Shown piece by piece: positions 1 to 6,936 of a stretch of 18,322 bases of DNA. Each line of letters begins with the position of its first letter. Positions within the stretch are counted from its first letter, which is position 1. Below the pieces are notes generated by a model. It saw only the letters and a list, made by a program, of their open reading frames with translations. It did not search any database and was not told the DNA's origin. The stretch comes from CAYGWP01 sp964353455 (GTDB taxonomy: Bacteria; Planctomycetota; Phycisphaerae; FEN-1346): assembly GCA_964353455.1 (NCBI GenBank), contig CAYGWP010000377.1, positions 1 to 18,322 of the forward strand. Reading direction: 5' to 3'. The position numbers and the translations under genes are program-made.

Positions 1-74
1 ACCCGCCGCGCAGAAAACGCGGAGTAGCGCGGCGGGTCGGGAGACCCGCCGCGCAAAGGCCGCGACCCGCCGCG
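1..74. repeat. Inverted-repeat set upstream of murE
   Basis: The 11-mer ACCCGCCGCGC occurs at 1-11 and 44-54, and its first ten bases occur again at 65-74. Its exact reverse complement GCGCGGCGGGT lies at 27-37. The single antirepeat can therefore pair with the first copy (15-base loop), the second copy (6-base loop, 38-43) or the third, and these pairings exclude one another. The third copy lies just ahead of the murE ribosome binding site GAGG at 77-80. No promoter is recognisable in the 87 bases before murE, so the transcript probably starts outside the window. The set may be a dispersed intergenic repeat or a structured leader; the sequence alone does not decide. Confidence 0.7.
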
Positions 75-87
75 TCGAGGTAGTGGC

Positions 88-1563
88 ATGAAACTGAGCG
101 AAGTGGCCCGACATATTCCCGGGAGCCGCCTCACCGGCCCCGGCGATGCCGAGGTTCTGCGCGCGGTCCACGATTCCCGCCGCGTGCGGACGGGCGATCT
201 CTTCGTCGCGCTGCCCGGAACAAAGATCGACGGGCACCAGTTCGTCCAGGGCGCGCTTGAGGCGGGGGCCGCGGCGGCCATCGTCGAGAGGCCCGTGGAA
301 CTCCCAGGAAGGCCGGCGCTGCTCGTCGTTCCCGATGCCCGCGCCGCGCTCTCGCTGGCGGCGCACGCGCTGGCCGGGAACCCCACGCGGCGCCTGAAGG
401 TTTGCGGCGTCACGGGCACCAGCGGCAAGACCACCACAACGTACCTGGTGCGGGGCATCTTCGAGAAGGCAGGGTGGCCGACCGGCGTCCTCGGGACCAT
501 CGCGTACCTCATCGGCCGTCGCGAGATACCGGCCGGCATGACCACGCCCGACGGGAACGAACTTGCCGCCTACTTCGCCGAGATGGTCGAGAGCGGGCTG
601 CGTGCGGCCGTCATGGAGGTCTCGAGCCACGCACTTCATCAGCGGCGCACCGCCGGAATCCACTTCGACGTCGCCGCCTTCACGAACCTCTCGGAGGAGC
701 ACCGCGAGTACCACAAGAACATGGAGGAGTACCGCGATGCGAAGGGGCTGCTCTTCAAGGGCCTCGACGAGCAGGCCTGGCGCGTCCTGAACGCCGATGA
801 TGAGGTCAGCACGTTCTACGCCGACCCGGCGCGGGCCGACCGCACCCTGTGGTACGGCCTGAAGCACAATCGCGACATCGCCGCCGAGGACATCCAGGCC
901 AGCCTCTCGGGCAGCCGGTTCACGCTGATTACGCCGCGCGGGCGGACGGCCGTCCGCATGCCGCTTCTGGGGATGCACAACATTCTTAACGGTCTGACGG
1001 CGGCGGGCGTGGGCGAGGCGCTCGGGCTGCCGCTTGACGCGATTGCCGCGGGCCTGGAATCGGTGCAGACGGTCCGCGGGCGGCTGGAACTCGTGCCCAC
1101 CGACCGCCCGGTCTCGGTCCTCGTTGACTATGCACACAAGACGGATGCGCTCCAGCACTCGCTGGGCGCCGTGCGGGAACTGATGCAAGGCCGCGGGCGG
1201 CTGATCGCCGTCTTCGGCTGCGGCGGAGACCGCGACCGGCCCAAGCGGCCGGCGATGGCCGCCGTGGCCGAGGAACTGGCCGACCGCGTCATCGTCACCA
1301 GCGACAATCCGCGAAGCGAATCGCCCCAGGCGATCGCCGATGAAATCGTCAAGGGCTTTAAGTCCATGCGGAAGGTGATTGTGGAGATCGATCGGCGCGC
1401 GGCCATCGCGCTGGCGATCGGCGAGGCGCAGCCGGGCGATGTCGTCGTCATCGCCGGCAAGGGACACGAAACGTATCAGATAATCGGCGCCGTCACGCGG
1501 CCGTTTGACGACCGCGAGGTCGCCGCCGAAATCTTGAACGGTTTGACAACGCATTCTGGTTAG
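88..1563 (+). CDS. murE: UDP-N-acetylmuramoyl-tripeptide synthetase (MurE)
   Basis: Cytoplasmic ATP-dependent ligase that adds the third residue of the stem peptide to UDP-MurNAc-L-Ala-D-Glu. The 491-residue length is normal for the family. The N-terminal UDP-binding domain is followed by the ATP loop TGTSGKTTTT (109-118), TTPDG (152-156), EVSSHAL (177-183), the lysine expected to be carbamylated (K219) and GMHNILN (295-301). The C-terminal domain carries VDYAHKTDAL (346-355), DNPRSE (406-411) and GKGHETYQ (457-464). DNPR is the known signature of meso-diaminopimelate-specific enzymes, so an mDAP cell wall is inferred. One local oddity is SEEHREYH at 202-209, where most relatives have a DHLDYH-like sequence. 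ATG at 88 has GAGG seven bases upstream. It is the first gene of the dcw run in this window; ftsI and upstream dcw genes, if present, lie outside. Confidence 0.97.
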   Translation: MKLSEVARHIPGSRLTGPGDAEVLRAVHDSRRVRTGDLFVALPGTKIDGHQFVQGALEAGAAAAIVERPVELPGRPALLVVPDARAALSLAAHALAGNPTRRLKVCGVTGTSGKTTTTYLVRGIFEKAGWPTGVLGTIAYLIGRREIPAGMTTPDGNELAAYFAEMVESGLRAAVMEVSSHALHQRRTAGIHFDVAAFTNLSEEHREYHKNMEEYRDAKGLLFKGLDEQAWRVLNADDEVSTFYADPARADRTLWYGLKHNRDIAAEDIQASLSGSRFTLITPRGRTAVRMPLLGMHNILNGLTAAGVGEALGLPLDAIAAGLESVQTVRGRLELVPTDRPVSVLVDYAHKTDALQHSLGAVRELMQGRGRLIAVFGCGGDRDRPKRPAMAAVAEELADRVIVTSDNPRSESPQAIADEIVKGFKSMRKVIVEIDRRAAIALAIGEAQPGDVVVIAGKGHETYQIIGAVTRPFDDREVAAEILNGLTTHSG

Positions 1564-1565
1564 CC

Positions 1566-1590
1566 GCCCCGCCCTTAGGCTTGGCGGGGC
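1566..1590 (+). terminator. Hairpin between murE and murF (weak terminator or attenuator)
   Basis: A perfect 8-bp stem, GCCCCGCC (1566-1573) with GGCGGGGC (1583-1590), encloses a 9-base loop and is followed by GTTT. The T tract is short, so it is more likely an attenuator or an mRNA end-stabilising hairpin than a full terminator. It starts 2 bases after the murE stop codon. Confidence 0.5.
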
Positions 1591-1615
1591 GTTTACACTC
1601 TCTGTGGGTGCCGTA

Positions 1616-2992
1616 ATGAAGTTCAGCGTCGATGAAGTTGTTGCCGCCACGGGCGGGCGCCTGGTCGGGCGGTCGCCGCGGCGACCCGGCTCGATCTCGA
1701 CCAATACGCGCACGCTGGCCGCCGGGCAGATGTTCCTGGCGATCCGGGGCGAGCGGTTCGACGGCCACGATTTTCTGGAGGCGGCCATCCGGGGGGGCGC
1801 CGCGTGCCTCATCGTCAGCCGCAAGGATCGCCTGCCGAATCTTGGCTCGACCGCCGCGGTAATTGTGAAGGACACGCTGGCAGCCCTGGCGGACCTTGGG
1901 CGCGCGGCACGCGAGCGGCTGACGTGCCCGGTCATCGCCGTCACGGGTTCGTGCGGCAAGACGACCGTCAAGGAGATGATCGGGCAAGTACTGACGGGCC
2001 GGCTGCGCGGCCAGGCGCCGCCGGCGAGTTTCAACAATCAGATCGGCGTGCCGCTGACGCTGCTCGGGGCCGAGACGGATGACGAGTTCGTCCTGTGCGA
2101 GTTCGGCACGAATGCCCCGGGCGAGATCGCCCACCTGGCGGGCGTGGCGCGGCCGACCGTCGGCATCGTGACGGTCGTGGCGCCGGTTCACCTGGAGGGA
2201 CTGGGTTCCGTCGAGGGCGTGGCCGCGGAGAAGTCGGCGCTGGTCGAGTCGCTCGACGATAGCGGCGCGGCCATTCTGAACGCCGACGACCCGCGCGTGG
2301 CCGCCATGGCCGCAAAGTGCCGCGGACGCTCGGTCACCGTCGGTCTGGCCGAAATGGCCGACCTTCGGCTGGACGACTTGATACAGACCGAGCGCGGCCT
2401 GCACTTCACGGCCGCTGGCGTGGGGTTTGACGTGCCGGTGCTGGGCGGGCATCAGGCGCTCTTGGCGCTTCTTGCGGCGGCCGCCGTGCGTGAAGTCGGC
2501 GTGCCGCTGGAAGAGTCGGCCGAGGCGTTGCGTGGGTTCCATCCGCCGCCTATGCGTCTGGCGCTCCAGGAGGCCGGCGGCGTGACGATCGTGAACGATG
2601 CGTACAACGCCAACCCGCGGAGCATGGCGGCGGCGCTCGCGGTTCTGGCCCTCTGGCCGGACCGCCGCAAGGTCTTCTTCTGCGGCGATATGCGCGAACT
2701 CGGGCCTGCGAGCCGGGCCGCGCACGAGGACCTCGGCCGCGCCGCCGTCGAGGTGGGCGTCAAACAATTGATATGCGTCGGCCAGGAGTCGCGGGCGACC
2801 GCGGTCGCCGCCGTCGCCGCCGGACTCAAGGAGGATGCCGTGACCATGCTGGCCGATTCCGAGCGCGCGGCCGCGATGGCGCCGGGCATCGTCCGCGAGG
2901 GCGACGTCGTCCTCGTCAAGGGCAGCCGCCTGATCAAGATGGAGCGCGTGGCCAACGCAATACTGGCGGCGCTGACAGTCAGTCCACGGTGA
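1616..2992 (+). CDS. murF: UDP-N-acetylmuramoyl-tripeptide--D-alanyl-D-alanine ligase (MurF)
   Basis: Adds the D-Ala-D-Ala dipeptide, made by the Ddl encoded downstream, to UDP-MurNAc-tripeptide in the cytoplasm, giving UDP-MurNAc-pentapeptide. The 458 residues are the usual length. Visible motifs are the ATP loop TGSCGKTTVK (110-119), FNNQIGVPLTLL (139-150), which is typical of MurF rather than the other Mur ligases, and in the C-terminal domain NDAYNANPRSM, GDMRELG and KGSRLIKMERV. I place the start at ATG 1616, which has GGGTG five bases upstream. An in-frame GTG at 1604 adds only four residues and has no ribosome binding site. The gene follows murE after 52 bases that contain a hairpin. 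Confidence 0.96.
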   Translation: MKFSVDEVVAATGGRLVGRSPRRPGSISTNTRTLAAGQMFLAIRGERFDGHDFLEAAIRGGAACLIVSRKDRLPNLGSTAAVIVKDTLAALADLGRAARERLTCPVIAVTGSCGKTTVKEMIGQVLTGRLRGQAPPASFNNQIGVPLTLLGAETDDEFVLCEFGTNAPGEIAHLAGVARPTVGIVTVVAPVHLEGLGSVEGVAAEKSALVESLDDSGAAILNADDPRVAAMAAKCRGRSVTVGLAEMADLRLDDLIQTERGLHFTAAGVGFDVPVLGGHQALLALLAAAAVREVGVPLEESAEALRGFHPPPMRLALQEAGGVTIVNDAYNANPRSMAAALAVLALWPDRRKVFFCGDMRELGPASRAAHEDLGRAAVEVGVKQLICVGQESRATAVAAVAAGLKEDAVTMLADSERAAAMAPGIVREGDVVLVKGSRLIKMERVANAILAALTVSPR

Positions 2993-2997
2993 ATACT

Positions 2998-3153
2998 ATG
3001 AACAACGAAGAAGAATCCCACATTCGGAAGGTGGTCTTCCGGTCCCGTATCGGGCGCGAGCGGGAATTAAAGGGCCCTCGGGCGAGGCGCTGGCACACCT
3101 GGGTCACCGCGCTCTCTGTCCCGAGGGCCCAGTGGGACGCTTCGGAGCAATAG
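2998..3153 (+). CDS. Possible small basic protein in the murF-mraY spacer (doubtful)
   Basis: A 51-codon reading frame starts five bases after the murF stop and ends with TAG directly abutting the mraY ATG. It is preceded only by a weak GGTGA. The product would be rich in Arg, Glu and Trp, with no membrane segment and no family I recognise. The same DNA forms a long perfect inverted repeat (3072-3082 with 3120-3130), so the region may be selected as RNA and the frame may be accidental. In favour of coding: exact abutment with both neighbours, which would allow translational coupling into mraY. I would not annotate a function. Confidence 0.25.
   Translation: MNNEEESHIRKVVFRSRIGRERELKGPRARRWHTWVTALSVPRAQWDASEQ
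3025..3138 (+). promoter_or_regulatory. Structured leader element upstream of mraY
   Basis: Consecutive hairpins fill the spacer. CGGAAG (3025-3030) pairs with CTTCCG (3036-3041). CCCG (3044-3047) pairs with CGGG (3051-3054). A perfect 11-bp stem, GGGCCCTCGGG (3072-3082) with CCCGAGGGCCC (3120-3130), encloses 37 bases that hold a second, bulged stem (3084-3090 with 3109-3114). The 3' arm of the long stem overlaps GTCCC (3118-3122), which can instead pair with GGGAC (3134-3138), just before the mraY ribosome binding site GGAG at 3144-3147. This gives two mutually exclusive folds, as in attenuators and riboswitches. No T tract follows, so any control would more likely act on translation or RNA processing. 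Confidence 0.5.
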
Positions 3154-4299
3154 ATGTTTTACCGGATAATTTTCTACTTTCAAGATTTCCTTCGCGAGGC
3201 CGGACTCTGGCCGTACGCGAACGTCTTCCGATACCAGACGTTCCGTATGGCTGCGGCGGTCGTGACGGCGTTCGTGCTGTGCATGGTGTTCGCCCCGTTC
3301 ATCATCCGCGTGCTTCGGCGGATGAAGGTGGGCGGGGCCGTCGATTTCGGCAACGTGGTCGTTGACCGCATGAACGCCTCGAAGGCCGGTACTCCGACGA
3401 TGGGCGGCATACTCATCCTGCCCGCCGTCGTCGTCTCGACCCTCCTCTGGGCCGACGCCGGAAACTTTCACGTCCTCCTGGGCGTCGTGACCGTGGTCTG
3501 GCTCGGCACGCTCGGGGCGATCGACGATTACCTGAAACTCGCCAAGAAGAGCCGCGACGGGCTTCGGATGTGGGAGAAACTCGTCTTCCAGATCGGCCTG
3601 GCGGTCCTTCTGGCGTACTTCGTTTACGAGGTCGGCGACGGCATCCGGTTCCGCGACGATACCATCGGCATCGCCCTCTCTCTGCCCTTCTACAAGTACC
3701 CTATCGCCCTGGGCTTCTGGACGTTCGCGGTGGTGACGGTCCTGGTGGTGGCCGGCACCTCGAACGCCGTGAACCTGACGGACGGCATGGACGGCCTGGC
3801 CGTGGGCAGCATGGTCCCGCCGACGCTCGTGTTCCTGGCGATAAGTTACGTCACGGGACGCATGGATTATTCCTACTATCTCTATCTGCCGTACGTTCCG
3901 GGGGTGGGCGAACTGGCGATCTTCTGCGCCGCCATCCTGGGGGCGTGCCTCGGGTTCCTCTGGTACAACTGCGCGCCCGCCCAGGTCTTTATGGGCGACA
4001 CGGGCAGCCTGGCCCTGGGCGGGGCCATCGGGTACGTTGCCATCGCCACGCGGCAGGAAGTGCTGCTGCTGGTGGCGGGGGGCCTGTTCGTCATCGAGGC
4101 CGTCAGCGTGATGCTCCAGGTGGGCTACTACAAGATTACCCGCGCCACCGGCGGCGAGGGGCAGCGGATCTTCCGCATGTCGCCCCTGCATCATCATTTT
4201 CAGTTGGGCGGGTGGACCGAGACGCAGACGGTCGTCAGGTTCTGGCTCATCGGGGCCATGTTCGCCGCCATGGCCCTGGCGACGCTCAAGTTGAGGTGA
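3154..4299 (+). CDS. mraY: Phospho-N-acetylmuramoyl-pentapeptide transferase (MraY)
   Basis: Integral membrane enzyme that transfers phospho-MurNAc-pentapeptide from UDP to undecaprenyl phosphate, forming lipid I. The 381-residue protein is slightly longer than the usual ~360 and has about ten hydrophobic segments. Family motifs are clear: KAGTPTMGG (77-85), GAIDDYLKL (121-129) with the catalytic-site aspartate pair, NAVNLTDGMDGL (204-215), FMGDTGSLALGG (279-290) and RMSPLHHHFQLGGW (341-354). The start ATG has GGAG six bases upstream and directly follows a TAG of a doubtful small frame. In most bacteria murD follows mraY; here ftsW starts 22 bases later and no murD is present. Confidence 0.97.
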   Translation: MFYRIIFYFQDFLREAGLWPYANVFRYQTFRMAAAVVTAFVLCMVFAPFIIRVLRRMKVGGAVDFGNVVVDRMNASKAGTPTMGGILILPAVVVSTLLWADAGNFHVLLGVVTVVWLGTLGAIDDYLKLAKKSRDGLRMWEKLVFQIGLAVLLAYFVYEVGDGIRFRDDTIGIALSLPFYKYPIALGFWTFAVVTVLVVAGTSNAVNLTDGMDGLAVGSMVPPTLVFLAISYVTGRMDYSYYLYLPYVPGVGELAIFCAAILGACLGFLWYNCAPAQVFMGDTGSLALGGAIGYVAIATRQEVLLLVAGGLFVIEAVSVMLQVGYYKITRATGGEGQRIFRMSPLHHHFQLGGWTETQTVVRFWLIGAMFAAMALATLKLR

Positions 4300-4308
4300 T
4301 TTTCCCCC

Positions 4309-4316
4309 GGAGGAGG
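4309..4316 (+). promoter_or_regulatory. Strong ribosome binding site of ftsW
   Basis: GGAGGAGG ends five bases before the ftsW ATG at 4322. It is among the strongest Shine-Dalgarno sequences in the window and fixes the start. Confidence 0.85.
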
Positions 4317-4321
4317 CTTCC

Positions 4322-5563
4322 ATGAGCACATTGGTGCATCCAACCCTTGGCGACGTCTCTATCGCGCCGGCTGTTGCGCGCCGAGACCGCCCCGCGACCG
4401 AAGGGGCCATACTCGTCCTGGTGGTCCTCGCGCTCATGGCCGTCGGCATGCTCATGGTCTATAGCGCCAGCCGCAAGGCCTACGCCGAGGGCGACACGAT
4501 GTACTTCGTCAAGCACCTCATATTCGTCCCGACGGCCCTTGCGGCCATGTACCTGGGGTCGCGCGTGCCGTACTCGCGCCTCAACCAGGGCTGGGTGGCG
4601 TGGAGCGTGCTCCTTTCGGCGGTGGTGCTGCTGGCGGGCGTGCTCCTGGTGGGCGAGGAGCACGGCGGCGCGAGACGCTGGTACCGGATTCCGCTCGGCG
4701 CGTTCAGCCTGAGTTTCCAGCCGTCGGAGTTCGCCAAGTTGGCGCTGGTGGTGTTCCTGGCGTGGTTCTTCAGCCGGCCCGCCGCCAAGCCGCGCAGTTT
4801 CCTCCGAAGTTTCGTCCCCTCAATGATGGTCACGGGCATCGTGGGCCTCCTCATCGTGAAGGAGGACTTCGGCACGGCCGCCCTCGTGGGCGCGGTGGCG
4901 GTGGGCCTGTGCGTGGTGGCCGGGTGGCGGCTGTGGTATCCGCTGATCCTGATCGTTCCCGGAATCATCGGGTTCTACAAGTACGTCTGGCTTGTGGAGT
5001 TCCGCCGCACACGAATCGAGGTATGGCTGGACCCGTGGAAATATTTTAACGGCTCCGGGTGGCACGTCTGCCAGAGCCTGATGGGCATCGGCTGCGGCGG
5101 GCTGACCGGCGTCGGGCTCGGCGCGGGCATCCAGAAACTGTACATCCCCGAGGTGACCACCGACTTCATCTTCGCCGCGGTCTGCGAGGAGATGGGCCTC
5201 CTGGGCGGACTCCTTGTGATCGGCCTGTTCGGGGTGCTCGTCTGGCGGGTCGGGCGGATTGCACGGTCCGCGCCGGACCGCTTCGCATTCCTCCTCGCAT
5301 CCGGAATCCTGATGACGATCGGTCTCCAGGCCGCCATGAACATGGGCGTCGTCACGGGGGCGCTCCCAGCAAAGGGCATCAGCCTTCCGTTCATAAGTTA
5401 CGGGGGCTCGGGCCTCGTGATGATGAGTTTCGCGGTCGGGCTGCTGGTGTCCATCGCGCATCGCTGCGTCGCTCAGCCTGCGGCCGAGATGTCGCCGAAA
5501 CAGCCCCGGCCGCTCGTCTATCGCCCCACGCCCATACGAGCCGCGGGCGAAGTACGTGTTTAG
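4322..5563 (+). CDS. ftsW: Lipid II polymerase FtsW (SEDS family)
   Basis: Multi-pass inner-membrane glycosyltransferase of the SEDS family (FtsW/RodA/SpoVE) that polymerises lipid II at the division site together with a class B penicillin-binding protein. The 413 residues begin with a ~28-residue cytoplasmic tail and then about ten membrane segments. Signature stretches are GGARRWYRIPLGAFSLSFQP (115-134), KEDFGTA (180-186, where relatives usually have PDFGTA or PDLGTA), QKLYIPEVTTDFIFAAVCEE (271-290) and SLPFISYGGSGLVMMSFAVG (354-373). The dcw position favours FtsW over RodA. The partner transpeptidase gene (ftsI) is not in the window; its usual place is upstream of murE. The short C-terminal tail is basic and proline-rich. 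Confidence 0.93.
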   Translation: MSTLVHPTLGDVSIAPAVARRDRPATEGAILVLVVLALMAVGMLMVYSASRKAYAEGDTMYFVKHLIFVPTALAAMYLGSRVPYSRLNQGWVAWSVLLSAVVLLAGVLLVGEEHGGARRWYRIPLGAFSLSFQPSEFAKLALVVFLAWFFSRPAAKPRSFLRSFVPSMMVTGIVGLLIVKEDFGTAALVGAVAVGLCVVAGWRLWYPLILIVPGIIGFYKYVWLVEFRRTRIEVWLDPWKYFNGSGWHVCQSLMGIGCGGLTGVGLGAGIQKLYIPEVTTDFIFAAVCEEMGLLGGLLVIGLFGVLVWRVGRIARSAPDRFAFLLASGILMTIGLQAAMNMGVVTGALPAKGISLPFISYGGSGLVMMSFAVGLLVSIAHRCVAQPAAEMSPKQPRPLVYRPTPIRAAGEVRV

Positions 5564-5574
5564 CGTGAGTCGCA

Positions 5575-5685
5575 CCGTTAACCCTCTCCCCTTGCGGGAG
5601 AGGGTGGCCGAAGGCCGGGTGAGGGTTGCCGTGGCTCGTCCCCTCACCCCCATCCCCTCTCCCGCAAGGGGAGAGGGGTGAACGG
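5575..5685. repeat. Palindromic repeat element between ftsW and murG
   Basis: About 110 bases form one imperfect inverted repeat built of smaller hairpins. ACCCTCTCCC (5581-5590) pairs with GGGAGAGGGT (5596-5605). GGCC-GAA-GGCC occupies 5606-5616. GGGTGAGGG (5617-5625) pairs with CCCTCACCC (5641-5649). CCCCTCTCCC (5654-5663) pairs with GGGAGAGGGG (5669-5678). The outer halves 5582-5604 and 5655-5677 are exact reverse complements over 23 bases, and the flanks CCGTT and AACGG extend the symmetry. Elements with this core are familiar as a dispersed non-coding repeat in many high-GC bacterial genomes. It encodes no protein and looks like a MITE- or REP-like insertion into the operon. It could also fold in the mRNA. 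Confidence 0.85.
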
Positions 5686-5700
5686 CATCTGAGGAGTCGC

Positions 5701-6936
5701 ATGAAAATGCGTGAGTCCGGCCGCCGAATCTTTCTGGCTGGCGGAGGCACGGGCGGCCACCTCTATCCAGGGTTGGCCGTCGCGGAGGCCCTGCGCGCCA
5801 TCGAGCCGGATGCGGCCATCGCCTTCTCTTGCACCCGCCGCGAGATCGACCGCAAGGTCCTCGCCGGGTGCGGGTACCCCGTGACGCCGATCGACGCGCG
5901 GCCGTTCAACAAGAAGCCGTGGACCTGGCCGGGCCTGGCGCTGAGCCTGATGCGAAGCGGCACGCAGTCTCGCCGCCGGCTGCGCGAGTTCTGCCCGGAC
6001 GTGGTGGTCGGCCTCGGCGGGTTCGGCAGTTACGCCCCCGTCAGGGTCGGGCAGAAGTACGGCGCGGCCACGGCCGTCCTGAACCCCGATATCGTGCCCG
6101 GCCGCGCGAACCGGCGACTCGCCCGCCGCGCTGACCGCATCTTCTGCCAGTTCCAGGAGACCGTCGATGAGATCGGCGAGAACGGGCGGCTGACCGGATG
6201 CCCCGTGCGGCCGAGCCTTCTGGGGGGCAGGCGCGCCGACGGCATCGCCCTGTTCGGCCTCGACCCCGGCCGCCGCACCCTTCTTGTGACCGGCGCGAGC
6301 ACCGGGGCACGCACCGTCAACCGCGCGGTCGTGGCGATCTTGAAGTCGCGCGGCCTGCCGGACGGGTGGCAGGCCCTCCACCTGACGGGCCACGGAGAGT
6401 TCGACGAGGTCTCGGCCGCGTACCGCCAGATGAACGTTGCGGCCGTCGTGCGGGCGTATGCCGACCAGATGGGCCTGGCCTATGCGGCGGCCGACCTCGT
6501 GGTTGCCAGGGCAGGGGCCTCAACGGTCGCCGAACTTCTGGCCGTCGGCCTGCCCATCGTCTTCATGCCGTATCCATTCCACCGCGACCAGCACCAGATG
6601 CTTCACGCCCGGGCGGTTGAGAGGCTCGGTGCCGCGGCCGTCGTCGAGGACCGCCCGCAGGATGTCGAGGGAACCTGCCGCGCGCTCGCCGGCGTCCTTT
6701 CGGACCTGATGAGCAATCCTGCTGAACTTTCGCGTATGGCCGGGAAGTCGCGGGTCGCCGGCCGCCCGCGCGCCGCGCACGAGATCGCCCGCGAAATCCT
6801 CGCCTTGGCCGACAGGGTCACCGAGGTCCGTCACGGTTCCATCCTCGGCGGAACTCACCCCGGCCGCCCGGCGAGCCGGGACGTTGACAACATTCCCCCG
6901 GCGGTTTACACTCGGACCGGAGAACAGAAGTCATGA
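5701..6936 (+). CDS. murG: UDP-GlcNAc:undecaprenyl-PP-MurNAc-pentapeptide GlcNAc transferase (MurG)
   Basis: Peripheral inner-membrane GT-B glycosyltransferase (family GT28) that converts lipid I to lipid II. The acceptor-site loop GGGTGGHLYPGLA (14-26) and the second glycine-rich loop GLGGFGSYAP (104-113) are clear. So is the donor-site region RAGASTVAELLAVGLPIVF (270-288) followed by DQHQ (296-299). The usual GGSQGA loop reads TGASTGA (197-203), and the usual NA after the DHQ motif is HA. The 411 residues exceed the usual ~360 because of a C-terminal tail (about 372-411) whose DNA contains the murC promoter. I place the start at ATG 5701, four bases after GAGGAG (5691-5696); ATG 5707 is also possible. 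A frame continuing upstream to 5626 runs through the palindromic repeat and is rejected. The TGA overlaps the murC ATG. Confidence 0.94.
   Translation: MKMRESGRRIFLAGGGTGGHLYPGLAVAEALRAIEPDAAIAFSCTRREIDRKVLAGCGYPVTPIDARPFNKKPWTWPGLALSLMRSGTQSRRRLREFCPDVVVGLGGFGSYAPVRVGQKYGAATAVLNPDIVPGRANRRLARRADRIFCQFQETVDEIGENGRLTGCPVRPSLLGGRRADGIALFGLDPGRRTLLVTGASTGARTVNRAVVAILKSRGLPDGWQALHLTGHGEFDEVSAAYRQMNVAAVVRAYADQMGLAYAAADLVVARAGASTVAELLAVGLPIVFMPYPFHRDQHQMLHARAVERLGAAAVVEDRPQDVEGTCRALAGVLSDLMSNPAELSRMAGKSRVAGRPRAAHEIAREILALADRVTEVRHGSILGGTHPGRPASRDVDNIPPAVYTRTGEQKS
6884..6912 (+). promoter_or_regulatory. Sigma70-type promoter inside murG, for murC-murB-ddl
   Basis: TTGACA (6884-6889, a perfect -35) is separated by exactly 17 bases from TACACT (6907-6912, one common -10 variant). 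Transcription would start near 6919, about 14 bases before the murC ATG. Because this lies in the last codons of murG, it would give murC and the following genes expression independent of the upstream operon. Confidence 0.75.

Noticed and set aside
1..74. CRISPR array
   Set aside because: The repeats are only 10-11 bases, irregularly spaced (32 and 10 bases between copies), and there are no spacers of uniform length or cas genes.
1493..2767. 424-codon minus-strand frame antisense to murF
   Set aside because: Shadow frame with Arg/His-rich composition and no recognisable domain.
3083..3138. True T-box riboswitch before mraY
   Set aside because: ACCGCG and a GTCCC/GGGAC pair are present, but the intact UGGN bulge and a recognisable specifier stem are not, and mraY is not a known T-box target. 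Kept only as a point to test within the structured-spacer finding.
3067..4455. 462-codon minus-strand frame antisense to mraY
   Set aside because: His/Arg/Asp-rich shadow of a membrane protein gene; no motif and no start signal.
5626..5700. Upstream extension of murG through the palindromic repeat
   Set aside because: The 25 extra residues are translated hairpin sequence; the GAGGAG at 5691-5696 supports a start at 5701, where MurG similarity begins.
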